From Flavobacteriaceae bacterium (GTDB taxonomy: Bacteria; Bacteroidota; Bacteroidia; Flavobacteriales; Flavobacteriaceae), in contig JAFMLE010000003.1 in the NCBI GenBank assembly GCA_017852395.1, positions 83,864 through 137,250 on the forward strand: a stretch of DNA of 53,387 bases, given 5' to 3'. A program made the translations under genes and the position numbers. Positions 25,254 through 34,337 of the stretch are shown here, in pieces (position 1 is the first letter of the stretch; every line of letters begins with the position of its first letter). The notes below the pieces were generated by a model. It was given only the letters and a program-made list of their open reading frames with translations, made no database searches and was not told where the DNA came from.

Positions 25254-26633
25254 ATGAAATTTATAACAACGCTAATTGCTTGTCTCTATCTTACCGCGCT
25301 TCCTGCACAGGATCAACCCGTTGCAGACCAAATCCGTGCAATTTATGATCAGGCACTCCAAAACGGTCAAGCCTATCAGTGGTTGGAGCACCTCTCCAAT
25401 CAGATTGGAAGCCGCCTATCAGGCTCGATAGGGGCAGAGCAAGCAGTACGTTGGGGTGAGGAAGAATTGAACGCTTTGGGTTTGGACCGGGTTTTTTTAC
25501 AACCGGTTATGGTGCCCAAATGGGTACGTGGTAATTTTGAATATGCCAACATCGAAAGTAGCCCAGGCAATACTATCAATGTTCCGGTTTGTGCCCTAGG
25601 CGGCTCTATTGCAACCCCTTCTGCCGGAATCCGTGCCCAAGTCGTTGAGGTTAGCAATTTTGAAGAGCTCGCCAAGCTGGGTAGTGCGCAAATTGCTGGA
25701 AAATTTGTGTTCTTCAATCGCCCTATGGAGGCCCAACTCATCAACACCTTTGAGGCCTACTCAAGAGCAGTCAATCAACGATCTCGTGGTGCTGAAGAAG
25801 CCGCCAAATATGGTGCAGTTGGAGTTATCGTACGTTCAATCAATCTCCGCTTGGACGATTATCCACATACAGGATCTATGAGTTATGGCCAATTGCCCAT
25901 ACAAGACCGTATTCCTGCAGCTGCCATAAGTACCAATGGTGCTGAGCTACTAAGTTCAATGTTAAAACTCAACCCAAATCTTCGTTTTTTCTTAAAACAA
26001 AATTGCAAAAACTATCCCGATGTTTTGTCTTACAATGTGGTTGGTGAGGTTAAAGGCACTACCCATCCTGAAAACATAATCGTTGTGGGAGGCCACCTCG
26101 ACTCATGGGATTTGGGTGATGGTGCACACGATGACGGTGCCGGAATTGTTCAGTCAATGGAAGTACTTCGGATATTTAAATCCTTAAATTATAAACCCAA
26201 AAACACCGTACGTGTTGTATTGTTTATGAACGAAGAAAACGGTACTCGTGGAGGGAAAAAATATGCCGAGTTGGCTAAAGAAAACAATGAAAAACATCTT
26301 TTTGCGCTTGAGTCCGATGCCGGTGGATTTACCCCACGTGGATTTTCTTTTGACAGTGACGAAATGTCTTTTCAAAAAATCAGCTCGTGGAAACCGTATT
26401 TTGCACCCTATCAGATCCACGAATTTTCACAGGGTGGAAGCGGTGCCGATATCGGCCCCCTCAAAGATGGAAAAGTAGTTCTTTCTGGTTTGCGACCCGA
26501 TTCGCAGCGCTACTTTGACTACCATCATGCTGCAACAGATACTTTTGAAGGAATCAATAAGCGCGAACTTGAGTTGGGAGCAGCAGCCATGACCACGATG
26601 GTTTACTTGGTTGATTATTTTGGACTGGATTAG
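25254..26633 (+). CDS. Exported M28 family metallopeptidase
   Basis: 459 residues from the ATG at 25254. A signal peptide ends near TALPAQ-DQPV. A PA domain insert lies around residues 125-245, and the M28 zinc site is complete: GGHLDSWDLGDGAHDDGAG (His, bridging Asp), NEENGTRGG (catalytic Glu), ESDAGG (Asp) and YHHAATDTFEG (His). It is an aminopeptidase or carboxypeptidase of the Q-type group working in the periplasm or outside. The stop is directly followed by the MATE gene ATG (TAGATG). Confidence 0.93.
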   Translation: MKFITTLIACLYLTALPAQDQPVADQIRAIYDQALQNGQAYQWLEHLSNQIGSRLSGSIGAEQAVRWGEEELNALGLDRVFLQPVMVPKWVRGNFEYANIESSPGNTINVPVCALGGSIATPSAGIRAQVVEVSNFEELAKLGSAQIAGKFVFFNRPMEAQLINTFEAYSRAVNQRSRGAEEAAKYGAVGVIVRSINLRLDDYPHTGSMSYGQLPIQDRIPAAAISTNGAELLSSMLKLNPNLRFFLKQNCKNYPDVLSYNVVGEVKGTTHPENIIVVGGHLDSWDLGDGAHDDGAGIVQSMEVLRIFKSLNYKPKNTVRVVLFMNEENGTRGGKKYAELAKENNEKHLFALESDAGGFTPRGFSFDSDEMSFQKISSWKPYFAPYQIHEFSQGGSGADIGPLKDGKVVLSGLRPDSQRYFDYHHAATDTFEGINKRELELGAAAMTTMVYLVDYFGLD

Positions 26634-28019
26634 ATGTTTTTAAGTCAATACACCCGCGAATTTCGGTACAATCTCAAGTTGGCCTATCCAGTAATTGTTG
26701 GATTGCTAGGGCACACCATTGTTCAATTGGTTGATAACTTGATGGTTGGACAATTGGGTACCGCAGAGTTGGCAGCCGTTTCTTTGGGCAATAGTTTTGT
26801 TTTTGTAGGAATGTCTTTGGGCATCGGTTTTTCTACTGCGATTACTCCATTGGTTGCAGAAAGTGATGGTGCGGGCAACATCCATAAAGGCCGAAAAATC
26901 TTGTTTCATAGTATTGTATTGTGTTTTTTGTTAGGTAGCCTATTGGCACTTGCTGTTTTGACAGCGCAGCCACTGCTGTTTCATATGGGTCAGCCTGCAG
27001 AAGTCGCCCAACTGGCTTTTCCATATTTGTTTTGGGTCGGCCTATCACTTATTCCCTTGGTAGGATTTCAAGCCTTTAAGCAATTTTCGGATGGATTGTC
27101 CCATACCAGACCACCGATGTATGCCACAATAGTGGCCAACGTGGTTAATGTTATTTTGAACTATTTTTTGATTTTTGGAAAAGGACCTTTTCCTGCAATG
27201 GGTATCGTTGGCGCTGCATTGGGAACCTTTATAGCACGATGGTGTATGGTTGTGTTTTTGATTATTTATATGCGCATTGATTTTAGGTTTGAGGCCTATT
27301 TTCAAAAAATAAAATTTAAGGTCCTGGAGCTTTCTCTTTTTAAAAACATAATAGCGCTGGGTTTTCCTTCTGCTATGCAAATGTTTTTTGAGGTTGTATT
27401 TTTCACATTGGCCATTTGGATGTCGGGATTTTTGGGAAAAAATCCACAGGCTGCTAATCAAATTGCCCTTAATCTTTCGTCGATTACCTATATGGTAGCA
27501 ATGGGTTTAGGAGTAACAGCGATGATCCGTGTCGGAAACCAAAAAGGGCGCGGAGACTTTATAGCATTGAGGCGGGTGGCAATTTCTATTTTTTTGCTGA
27601 TCATCCTTATTGATATAGTGTTTTGTGGTTTTTTCTTAACCTTCAATGAAGTACTCCCAACCTTTTATTTGGACAACGAAAATCTGGCCATAGCTCAAGA
27701 TGTCAATGAAGTGATCTCAATTGCGGCTTCTTTGCTCATAATTTCTGGATTTTTCCAAATATCTGATGGTCTGCAAGCCGTTGTTTTGGGCTCGTTAAGG
27801 GGGCTCCAAGATGTTAATATACCAGCAGGAATAACCTTTTTTGCCTATATGTTATTTGGTGCACCACTTTCGTATTATTTGGGTATACATACTAATTTGG
27901 GTGTTACGGGAATCTGGGTCGGTTTGCTTTCTGGGCTTATCGTTTCTTCCTTATTACTTTTAATACGGTTTGAGTATCTTACCAAAAAATTAATTCGTCG
28001 ACATACTTTATCATCATGA
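26634..28019 (+). CDS. MATE family efflux transporter (NorM-like)
   Basis: 461 residues with 12 predicted helices in two homologous bundles. Family marks are PVIVGLLGHTIVQLVDNLMVGQLGTAELAAVSLGNS at the start and LGFPSAMQMFFEVVFFTLAIWMSG in the second half. It exports cationic drugs or metabolites by Na+ or H+ antiport. It begins directly after the peptidase stop and ends overlapping the next start (ATGA), so the four genes 25254-28813 look like one operon. Confidence 0.95.
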   Translation: MFLSQYTREFRYNLKLAYPVIVGLLGHTIVQLVDNLMVGQLGTAELAAVSLGNSFVFVGMSLGIGFSTAITPLVAESDGAGNIHKGRKILFHSIVLCFLLGSLLALAVLTAQPLLFHMGQPAEVAQLAFPYLFWVGLSLIPLVGFQAFKQFSDGLSHTRPPMYATIVANVVNVILNYFLIFGKGPFPAMGIVGAALGTFIARWCMVVFLIIYMRIDFRFEAYFQKIKFKVLELSLFKNIIALGFPSAMQMFFEVVFFTLAIWMSGFLGKNPQAANQIALNLSSITYMVAMGLGVTAMIRVGNQKGRGDFIALRRVAISIFLLIILIDIVFCGFFLTFNEVLPTFYLDNENLAIAQDVNEVISIAASLLIISGFFQISDGLQAVVLGSLRGLQDVNIPAGITFFAYMLFGAPLSYYLGIHTNLGVTGIWVGLLSGLIVSSLLLLIRFEYLTKKLIRRHTLSS

Positions 28020-28243
28020 AAGAACTTCCAAAATTTCTAATCGCTGACAGCTCCGAACAACCCGACGCTGTCTATGTAATTCATACTGCTTATCCTCGTT
28101 TTTGCATAAATGTTGCAGACGACCATATTTTTTGGATGGAAGAGTTTGATGAAGAAGATGATAACGAATTGCAAGACGTTGCAGAAGCATTGGTTGCAGA
28201 GGCTTTGGATTTTTTTGATCGTGAAATGGAAAGCTTGGACTAG
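28016..28243 (+). CDS. Small acidic conserved protein
   Basis: 75 residues, soluble, strongly acidic in the middle (MEEFDEEDDNELQD). It begins MKELPKFLIADSSEQPDAVYVIHTAYPRFCI and overlaps the MATE stop by 4 bases. I recognise it as a conserved Bacteroidota protein of unknown function but cannot name a family. The position between MATE and PAP2 genes, with 4-bp and 0-bp junctions, supports real translation. Confidence 0.8.
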   Translation: MKELPKFLIADSSEQPDAVYVIHTAYPRFCINVADDHIFWMEEFDEEDDNELQDVAEALVAEALDFFDREMESLD

Positions 28244-28813
28244 ATGTGGGAAGCGCTAATAGAATGGGATCAATCGTTGTTTCTGTGGCTCAATAACGCT
28301 GGAACAAAAAGTTTTGACCCCCTTTTTGTAGCGCTATCGAGTACGGCGACAAATATCCTTGTCTATTTGGCAATAGCTTATTTTATAACCTATAAAAACG
28401 GGTGGAAATCTTTTTTTGTATTGGTATTTGTCGTTGTATTGATGATCGCTTTTACGGATCAAATAACCAACCTTTTCAAAGCTGGTGTAGGTCGACTGCG
28501 TCCCTGCCATGACCCTCAAATTATGGACTTTGTGCGTTTGGTAAAATCGAGTTGTGGTGGGCGTTATGGCTATTTTTCGGCACATGCTGCCAACTCTTTT
28601 GCCTTGGCCAGTTTTTTCTATTTAGAAGTTAGAAAAAACCATCCAAAACTCCCCATCGTTTTGTTTTTATTGGCGGGTTTAATAGCCTACAGCCGCATTT
28701 ATCTTGGTGTTCATTTTCCTTTAGATGTTCTTAGTGGCACCCTTTTTGGGATTGGTTCGGGTCGTTTGTTTGGTTATTTGTACCCCCGCTTGCAAAACGC
28801 TATAAATGGGTAA
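28244..28813 (+). CDS. PAP2 family phosphatase (undecaprenyl-diphosphatase type)
   Basis: 189 residues, six membrane helices. The three PAP2 motifs are KAGVGRLRPC (KxxxxxxRP), YFSAHAANSFA (SxH, with Ala in place of Gly) and SRIYLGVHFPLDVL (SRxxxxxHxxxD). It probably dephosphorylates undecaprenyl pyrophosphate or a lipid phosphate at the outer face of the inner membrane. It starts right after the previous stop (TAGATG) and overlaps the convergent galM end by 14 bases. Confidence 0.92.
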   Translation: MWEALIEWDQSLFLWLNNAGTKSFDPLFVALSSTATNILVYLAIAYFITYKNGWKSFFVLVFVVVLMIAFTDQITNLFKAGVGRLRPCHDPQIMDFVRLVKSSCGGRYGYFSAHAANSFALASFFYLEVRKNHPKLPIVLFLLAGLIAYSRIYLGVHFPLDVLSGTLFGIGSGRLFGYLYPRLQNAING

Positions 28814-29690
28814 AAATAAATCGGGTGGTCTGCGAATACGGTTGTTCAGGAATTGTATTGGTAAGTATTTTTTGATTTGGAGACCGATCATATCGAGGTG
28901 TCTGAGTTTCGATACAAAGCGCTTCAAAATGGGGCGGTCTAAAAACGACAGCTCCCGGCTGATCCGTTTCCACAAGCATTTCGATTTTGGATTGATGTCC
29001 TCTTAAGCGAGCGATTTTAGGATCTGTTCCAACAAAAAAATCATCTAAAAATTGATTGCCAATAGGACGCATTTGTAAAAAATCATAGGGTGTATTACGA
29101 GTTTCTATCTGCCGACCCGTAGGAACAAGTTTGCTATCGAGATCCAGATAATGTGAAGCATTCAATTGCAATTGATGCAAGGCCATTGCGCCATTGCCAT
29201 CCATATTGAAATACGCATGATTGGTTAGGTTGATTGGCGTAGGTGTATCGGTTGTAGCTTGGTAACTGATCTCTAATCCATTCTCTAAAAGCCTATAGCA
29301 GATTTGAGCATTTACAACACCTGGAAAACCCACTTCATTTGCCGAACAGGTATAGGTGCAGCTGAGGGTGTTTTCTGAATTTTTGCTAATCTTCCAAATT
29401 TTGTTGTGCCAACCATCCACACCACTATGAAGTACAATATTATCCCGGGTGCCTTTGAGCGGGTATTTTTTTTCTCCGATGCTGATTGGACTAGAAAGTC
29501 GTCCGGCATAGCGCCCAACAATGGCTCCTCTGTACCAAGGGTCTTTGCAATAGTCGGATTCATGTTCTAGGCCCACAATGACATTGACAAACCTTCCTTT
29601 GGGGTCACGAACAAACAATTGATGCAGGGTTGCACCGGTGTTAAGAACGGCAACTTTGATGCATTCATTGGAGAGATCAAATGTTGCCAT
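28800..29690 (-). CDS. galM: Aldose 1-epimerase family protein
   Basis: 296 residues, shorter than typical GalM (340-380). The galactose-mutarotase fold shows in VGRYAGRLS (sugar-binding Asn/Arg region) and LHSGVDGWHNKIW (first His, usually LHGG). NLTNHAYFNMDG carries the catalytic His and VVFRPPHFEALCIETQTPRYDRSP the Glu. It interconverts alpha and beta sugar anomers. The start is 27 bases after the leuB stop, so it probably shares the leu transcript although the function is unrelated. Confidence 0.85.
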   Translation of the reverse strand: MATFDLSNECIKVAVLNTGATLHQLFVRDPKGRFVNVIVGLEHESDYCKDPWYRGAIVGRYAGRLSSPISIGEKKYPLKGTRDNIVLHSGVDGWHNKIWKISKNSENTLSCTYTCSANEVGFPGVVNAQICYRLLENGLEISYQATTDTPTPINLTNHAYFNMDGNGAMALHQLQLNASHYLDLDSKLVPTGRQIETRNTPYDFLQMRPIGNQFLDDFFVGTDPKIARLRGHQSKIEMLVETDQPGAVVFRPPHFEALCIETQTPRYDRSPNQKILTNTIPEQPYSQTTRFIFTHL

Positions 29691-29717
29691 AGGTACTTTT
29701 TTTGGCTTTCGAAAAAA

Positions 29718-30791
29718 CTATATGGTGTTCTCAGAAATTAGTTTGGCAAGATAATCACCAACTTGTGATGTTTTGTATGCTTTGCCACCATCTGCAAGGT
29801 CTTCCGTTACTACTCCGTCGTCCAAAGATTTTTGAACAGCATTGCGGATGGTGCTACCTTCTTCTTGTAGGTCAAAGGCCATCTCAAACATCATGGCTGC
29901 CGAAAGTACGGTTGCAAGGGGGTTAGCAATATCCAAACCGGTTGCTTGTGGAAAAGAGCCGTGTATGGGTTCGAAGAGTGATGTTTCTACACCGATAGAC
30001 GCAGAAGGCATCAATCCCATAGATCCTGAAATTACTGAAGCTTCGTCGGTGAGAATGTCTCCAAAAAGATTTTCTGTAATCAAAACGTCATAGCTGTTTG
30101 GCCATTGAACCAAACGCATGGCAACGGCATCGACAAATTCATAAGACACTTCTACATCGGGATAGTCTTTTTCCATTTTTTGAACCGTTTCGCGCCATAG
30201 ACGGGAACTTTCTAACACATTGGCCTTGTCAACACAACATAATTTTTTTGAACGTTTTTGAGCTAATTCAAAACCCATTTTTGCTAAACGTATAATTTCT
30301 TCTCGTGTATAGGTGCAGGTGTCAAATGCGGTATTGCCATTGTCTTTTCTTCCGCGTTCTCCAAAGTAAATACCTCCAGTAAGTTCACGAATAAATACAA
30401 GGTCTGTGCCTTCGATTCGCTCGCGTTTGAGTGGAGATTTTTCTAGTAAAGAAGGAAAGGTAAATGTGGGTCGTACATTGGCAAAAAGGCCTAATTTTTG
30501 ACGCATTTTTAGGAGTCCTTGCTCGGGGCGTATTTTTGCCGAAGGGTCATTGTCAAATCTGGGATGTCCAATAGCACCAAACAGTACAGCATCTGCAGCC
30601 ATGCAAATGGTGTGTGTGCTATCTGGATAGGGTTCGCCAACGGCATCTATAGCGGCAGCTCCTGTCAGGGCAGGATTCCATTCGATTTGATGATTATAGC
30701 GTTTGGCGATGGCATCGCACACTTTTACGGCTTGGTCGATGACTTCGGGTCCAATTCCGTCTCCTGCTAATAAGGCAATGTTTAGATTCAT
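29718..30791 (-). CDS. leuB: 3-isopropylmalate dehydrogenase
   Basis: 357 residues. Isocitrate/isopropylmalate dehydrogenase marks are LLAGDGIGPEVIDQAV, the substrate Arg block RPEQGLLKMRQKLGLFANVRP, ELTGGIYFGERG, and DILTDEASVISGSMGLMPSAS (metal Asp). GSFPQATGLDIANPLATVLSAAMM (NAD loop) also matches. It oxidises 3-isopropylmalate with NAD+ in leucine synthesis, and would also act on 3-methylmalate if the citramalate route runs. It follows the cimA-like gene by 4 bases. Confidence 0.97.
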   Translation of the reverse strand: MNLNIALLAGDGIGPEVIDQAVKVCDAIAKRYNHQIEWNPALTGAAAIDAVGEPYPDSTHTICMAADAVLFGAIGHPRFDNDPSAKIRPEQGLLKMRQKLGLFANVRPTFTFPSLLEKSPLKRERIEGTDLVFIRELTGGIYFGERGRKDNGNTAFDTCTYTREEIIRLAKMGFELAQKRSKKLCCVDKANVLESSRLWRETVQKMEKDYPDVEVSYEFVDAVAMRLVQWPNSYDVLITENLFGDILTDEASVISGSMGLMPSASIGVETSLFEPIHGSFPQATGLDIANPLATVLSAAMMFEMAFDLQEEGSTIRNAVQKSLDDGVVTEDLADGGKAYKTSQVGDYLAKLISENTI

Positions 30792-30795
30792 AGGA

Positions 30796-32313
30796 TCAAA
30801 TTATGTTCAGCATTTTTTCTGTGGCTTTTATTGCAGAAACGGTTTGGTCCGAATCTAAGCCTCGAGTTGTAAATTCTTTATTTTCTAACAGCCAAGTGAT
30901 GGTCGTTTCGCAAAGGGCATCTGAGCTGCTCCCTGGTGGGATGTGTACCGCATAGTCAATCAATTTTGGAAGGCTAATTTTTTTCTGTGCATAGACCTGC
31001 CGTAGGGCGTTTAAAAAAGCATCAAACTGACCATCGCCGGAGGCATGCGCTTCATAGGATTTGTCGTCTATACGTAGGGACAATGTGGTGGTAGGTTGTA
31101 AGCCCTTGGCGTGGGTTAATACATACGAATCTACAACCACCTTTTGAAGGTTTTGACCGCTATCCAAAACATCTGATATGATGTAGGGTAAGTCCTCGAT
31201 GGTTACCCGTTCTTTTTTGTCACCCAACTCGATGATCCGTTGGGTCACTTTTTGGACTTCCTCCTTGCTTAGGGAGATGCCCAGTTCTTCTAAATTTTTT
31301 TGAATATTGGATTTGCCGGATGTTTTGCCAAGGGCATATTTTCTTTTACGACCAAAGCGTTCGGGTAGCAAATCATTGTAGTATAGGTTTTTTTTGCTGT
31401 CTCCATCGGCATGGATGCCAGCGGTTTGTGTAAAGACATTTCCACCAACAATGGGCTTGTTGGCAGGAATTCTAAAACCTGTAAAAGTAGCCACCAATTT
31501 ACTGACCTTGTAGAGTGAAGTCTCCACTACATTGGTTTTGATTTCTGGCAAAAAGTCATTAATAACAGCAATAACACTTGCCAGCGGGGTATTTCCGGCG
31601 CGTTCTCCCAAACCATTCACGGTAAGATGAAGTCCGTGTACTCCAGATTCTAGCGCTGCCATGGCATTGGCAACACTCAAATCATAGTCGTTGTGACCAT
31701 GAAAATCAAAATGATGGTTTGGGTATCGTGTAATAATTTGGTTTAAATACGCTTTGGTCTCAGAAGGGAAAAGGATGCCTAAGGTGTCGGGCAGCAAAAT
31801 TCTTTTGACGGGTTGGGTGGTTAAAAAATCCAAATATTCGAAAACATATTCGGGAGAATTACGCATCCCATTGCTCCAGTCTTCGAGATACACATTGCTG
31901 GAAATCCCAGATTTTTGTGCGGCTTCTAGATTTTTCGCAATTGCCTCAAAATGTTCTGAAGGGCTTTGTTTGAGCTGGTGGGTGAGGTGATTGAGCGATC
32001 CTTTGGTCAATAGATTTTGAACGGTTGCACCGGCGGCTCGCATCCAGTCTAAGGAGACTCCTTGATCCAAAAATGTTAGTATTTCAACTTGCTCAAGTCG
32101 ATTTTGGGTGGCTGCCCATGCGGTAATATTTTTTACGGCTTGAAATTCTCCATCCGAAACCCGTGCCGAAGCGATTTCGATTCGGTCAACTTGTAGCTCT
32201 TCTAAGAGTTGTTTTGCTAAGGTTAATTTTTCACTAGCAGGAAAAGACACACCCGAGGTTTGTTCTCCATCACGGAGCGTGGTATCCATAATCTCAATCG
32301 TTCGGACTTCCAT
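30796..32313 (-). CDS. cimA: (R)-citramalate synthase-like protein (LeuA family, with regulatory domain)
   Basis: 505 residues: an HMGL-type TIM barrel (DTTLRDGEQ, residues 10-18; HGHNDYDLS with metal His; NGLGERAGNTPL; TQTAGIHADGD) plus a C-terminal LeuA_dimer regulatory domain (SIPKLIDYAVHIPPGSSSDAL to the end). It would usually be called LeuA, but it is much closer to Leptospira CimA as I remember it (NVYLEDWSNG, LPERFGRKR). It keeps the pyruvate-pocket residues corresponding to Leptospira Leu81, Leu104 and Tyr144, here Leu79, Leu102 and Tyr142. It would condense pyruvate and acetyl-CoA to citramalate for isoleucine. A second, dedicated LeuA heads the operon, which supports a separate role. 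Confidence 0.8.
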   Translation of the reverse strand: MEVRTIEIMDTTLRDGEQTSGVSFPASEKLTLAKQLLEELQVDRIEIASARVSDGEFQAVKNITAWAATQNRLEQVEILTFLDQGVSLDWMRAAGATVQNLLTKGSLNHLTHQLKQSPSEHFEAIAKNLEAAQKSGISSNVYLEDWSNGMRNSPEYVFEYLDFLTTQPVKRILLPDTLGILFPSETKAYLNQIITRYPNHHFDFHGHNDYDLSVANAMAALESGVHGLHLTVNGLGERAGNTPLASVIAVINDFLPEIKTNVVETSLYKVSKLVATFTGFRIPANKPIVGGNVFTQTAGIHADGDSKKNLYYNDLLPERFGRKRKYALGKTSGKSNIQKNLEELGISLSKEEVQKVTQRIIELGDKKERVTIEDLPYIISDVLDSGQNLQKVVVDSYVLTHAKGLQPTTTLSLRIDDKSYEAHASGDGQFDAFLNALRQVYAQKKISLPKLIDYAVHIPPGSSSDALCETTITWLLENKEFTTRGLDSDQTVSAIKATEKMLNII

Positions 32314-32327
32314 GGGTGTTTGTGTCT

Positions 32328-32924
32328 TTAGAAAGGTCGATTTTGAGCAAAATCTTTTATTTGCTCCTTGAGATTAAGTAAATAGTCGATATCGTCATAA
32401 CCGTTTTGTAGGTTTTCTTTTTTATAGGGGTTGATATCAAAGTTCTCATGTTTGCCGATTTCGTCGAGTGTAATGGTCTGGTTTGGAAGATCGACTGTCA
32501 TTGATGTATTTGGGTTTTTTTCGATTGCATCAAAAATCAGGCTTAAAAATGATTCTGAAACCTGTACGGGTAAGACCCCAATATTGAGGCAGTTGTTTTT
32601 GAAAATATCCGCAAAAAAGCTAGAGACAACACAACGAAATCCATAGTCATAAACTGCCCAAGCGGCGTGTTCTCGAGAAGATCCGGAACCGAAGTTTTTT
32701 CCACCAACAAGGATTTTTCCAGAAAAGGTAGGGTTGTTGAGTACAAAATCGGCTTTGGGTGTGTTGTCTTGATTGTAGCGCCAGTCTCTAAAAAGATTAT
32801 CACCAAAACCTTTGCGTTCGGTTGCTTTTAGAAATCTTGCTGGGATGATTTGATCCGTATCCACATTTTCTATGGGCAGCGGTACTGCTGTACTTTGAAG
32901 CACGGTAAATTTCTCGTATGCCAT
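32328..32924 (-). CDS. leuD: 3-isopropylmalate dehydratase small subunit
   Basis: 198 residues, normal for LeuD. The swivel domain has [20 protein letters not shown] at the start, [23 protein letters not shown] near residue 73, and [13 protein letters not shown]. It pairs with LeuC (7 bases upstream) to isomerise 2- to 3-isopropylmalate, and probably citramalate to 3-methylmalate. Confidence 0.97.
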   Translation of the reverse strand: MAYEKFTVLQSTAVPLPIENVDTDQIIPARFLKATERKGFGDNLFRDWRYNQDNTPKADFVLNNPTFSGKILVGGKNFGSGSSREHAAWAVYDYGFRCVVSSFFADIFKNNCLNIGVLPVQVSESFLSLIFDAIEKNPNTSMTVDLPNQTITLDEIGKHENFDINPYKKENLQNGYDDIDYLLNLKEQIKDFAQNRPF

Positions 32925-32931
32925 TTTCGAA

Positions 32932-34320
32932 TTATAAAAGGGTTCTAGGGTCGGTTACTTGACCGGTTACTGCCGCTGCCGCTGCCATAATGGGACTTGC
33001 CAAAAGGGTGCGTGCTCCGGGGCCTTGACGGCCTTCAAAATTTCGGTTTGAGGTACTTACGGCATATTTTCCTGCCGGTATTTTATCATCATTCATTGCC
33101 AAACAGGCAGAACAACCGGGTTCTCGAAGTTCAAAACCGGCTTCTTCAAGAATTTGTAAAAGTCCTTCGTTTTCGATGGCTTTGCGGACCTGATGTGATC
33201 CCGGGACGAGCCATGCAGTAACGTGGTCTGCTTTTTTTCGCCCTTTGACAATTTCGCTAAAGGCTCTAAAATCCTCTATTCTTCCGTTGGTGCAACTACC
33301 CAAGAATACAAAATCAATCTTTTTTCCGATCATTTCATCTCCTTGGCTAAAGCCCATGTAGTTTAACGATTTTTCATAGGTAGCTTTTCCGCTGTTTTCG
33401 GCTTGAGGAATGGATTTCTGAATGCCAATTCCCATACCTGGATTGGTGCCAAAAGTGATCATCGGTTCGATACTGCTACCGTCAAAGAAAAACTCTTTGT
33501 CAAAGGCAGCACCTTCGTCTGTGTGTAGGGTACTCCAATAGTTCATAGCTGTATCCCAATCGTTTCCTTTAGGAGTAAATTCTCGACCCTGTATATATTC
33601 AAATGTTTTTTGATCTGGAGCAATCATTCCTCCACGGGCACCCATTTCGATACTGAGGTTGCAAACTGTCATGCGGCCTTCCATTGACATGTCTCTAAAG
33701 GTAGAGCCGGCATATTCTACAAAATAGCCCGTTGCCCCAGAGGTGGACAATTGTGAGATGATGAAAAGCGCTACGTCTTTTGGAGAAACCCCTTTTTGCA
33801 AGGCTCCATCAACAGTGATTCGCATTTTTTTGGGTTTGGGCTGCATGATACATTGGCTGGCCAAAACCATCTCAACTTCTGAGGTTCCTATCCCAAAAGC
33901 GATGGCGCCAAAAGCACCGTGAGTTGAGGTGTGTGAGTCACCACAAACGATGGTAGCTCCAGGAAGTGTGATTCCATATTCGGGGCCAACGACATGAACG
34001 ATACCATTTTTTTCGTGTCCAAGCCCCCAATAGGAGATGTTGTGTTCTTTGGCGTTTTTTTCTAAAGCAGCAAGCTGGTTGGCGGATAGGGGATCTTCGA
34101 CGGGCAAATGCTGGTTGATGGTTGGGGTATTGTGATCTGCAGTTGCAAAGGTTCTTTGGGCGTAGAGCACCCCAATTTTTCTGTTTTTTAGTCCCAAAAA
34201 AGCCACAGGGCTTGTCACCTCATGGACCATGTGTCGGTCAATAAATAACACGTCGGGTCCGGCCTCTATTTGGTGCACTACATGCGCATCCCAAACTTTA
34301 TCAAAAAGTGTTTTTTTCAT
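32932..34320 (-). CDS. leuC: 3-isopropylmalate dehydratase large subunit
   Basis: 462 residues. The aconitase fold is shown by [28 protein letters not shown], the 4Fe-4S cysteines in [12 protein letters not shown] and [11 protein letters not shown], and the end block [20 protein letters not shown]. It forms the isomerase with LeuD in the cytosol. It lies 17 bases after the leuA stop. Confidence 0.97.
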   Translation of the reverse strand: MKKTLFDKVWDAHVVHQIEAGPDVLFIDRHMVHEVTSPVAFLGLKNRKIGVLYAQRTFATADHNTPTINQHLPVEDPLSANQLAALEKNAKEHNISYWGLGHEKNGIVHVVGPEYGITLPGATIVCGDSHTSTHGAFGAIAFGIGTSEVEMVLASQCIMQPKPKKMRITVDGALQKGVSPKDVALFIISQLSTSGATGYFVEYAGSTFRDMSMEGRMTVCNLSIEMGARGGMIAPDQKTFEYIQGREFTPKGNDWDTAMNYWSTLHTDEGAAFDKEFFFDGSSIEPMITFGTNPGMGIGIQKSIPQAENSGKATYEKSLNYMGFSQGDEMIGKKIDFVFLGSCTNGRIEDFRAFSEIVKGRKKADHVTAWLVPGSHQVRKAIENEGLLQILEEAGFELREPGCSACLAMNDDKIPAGKYAVSTSNRNFEGRQGPGARTLLASPIMAAAAAVTGQVTDPRTLL

Positions 34321-34337
34321 TAGAAATAGTATGCTTA

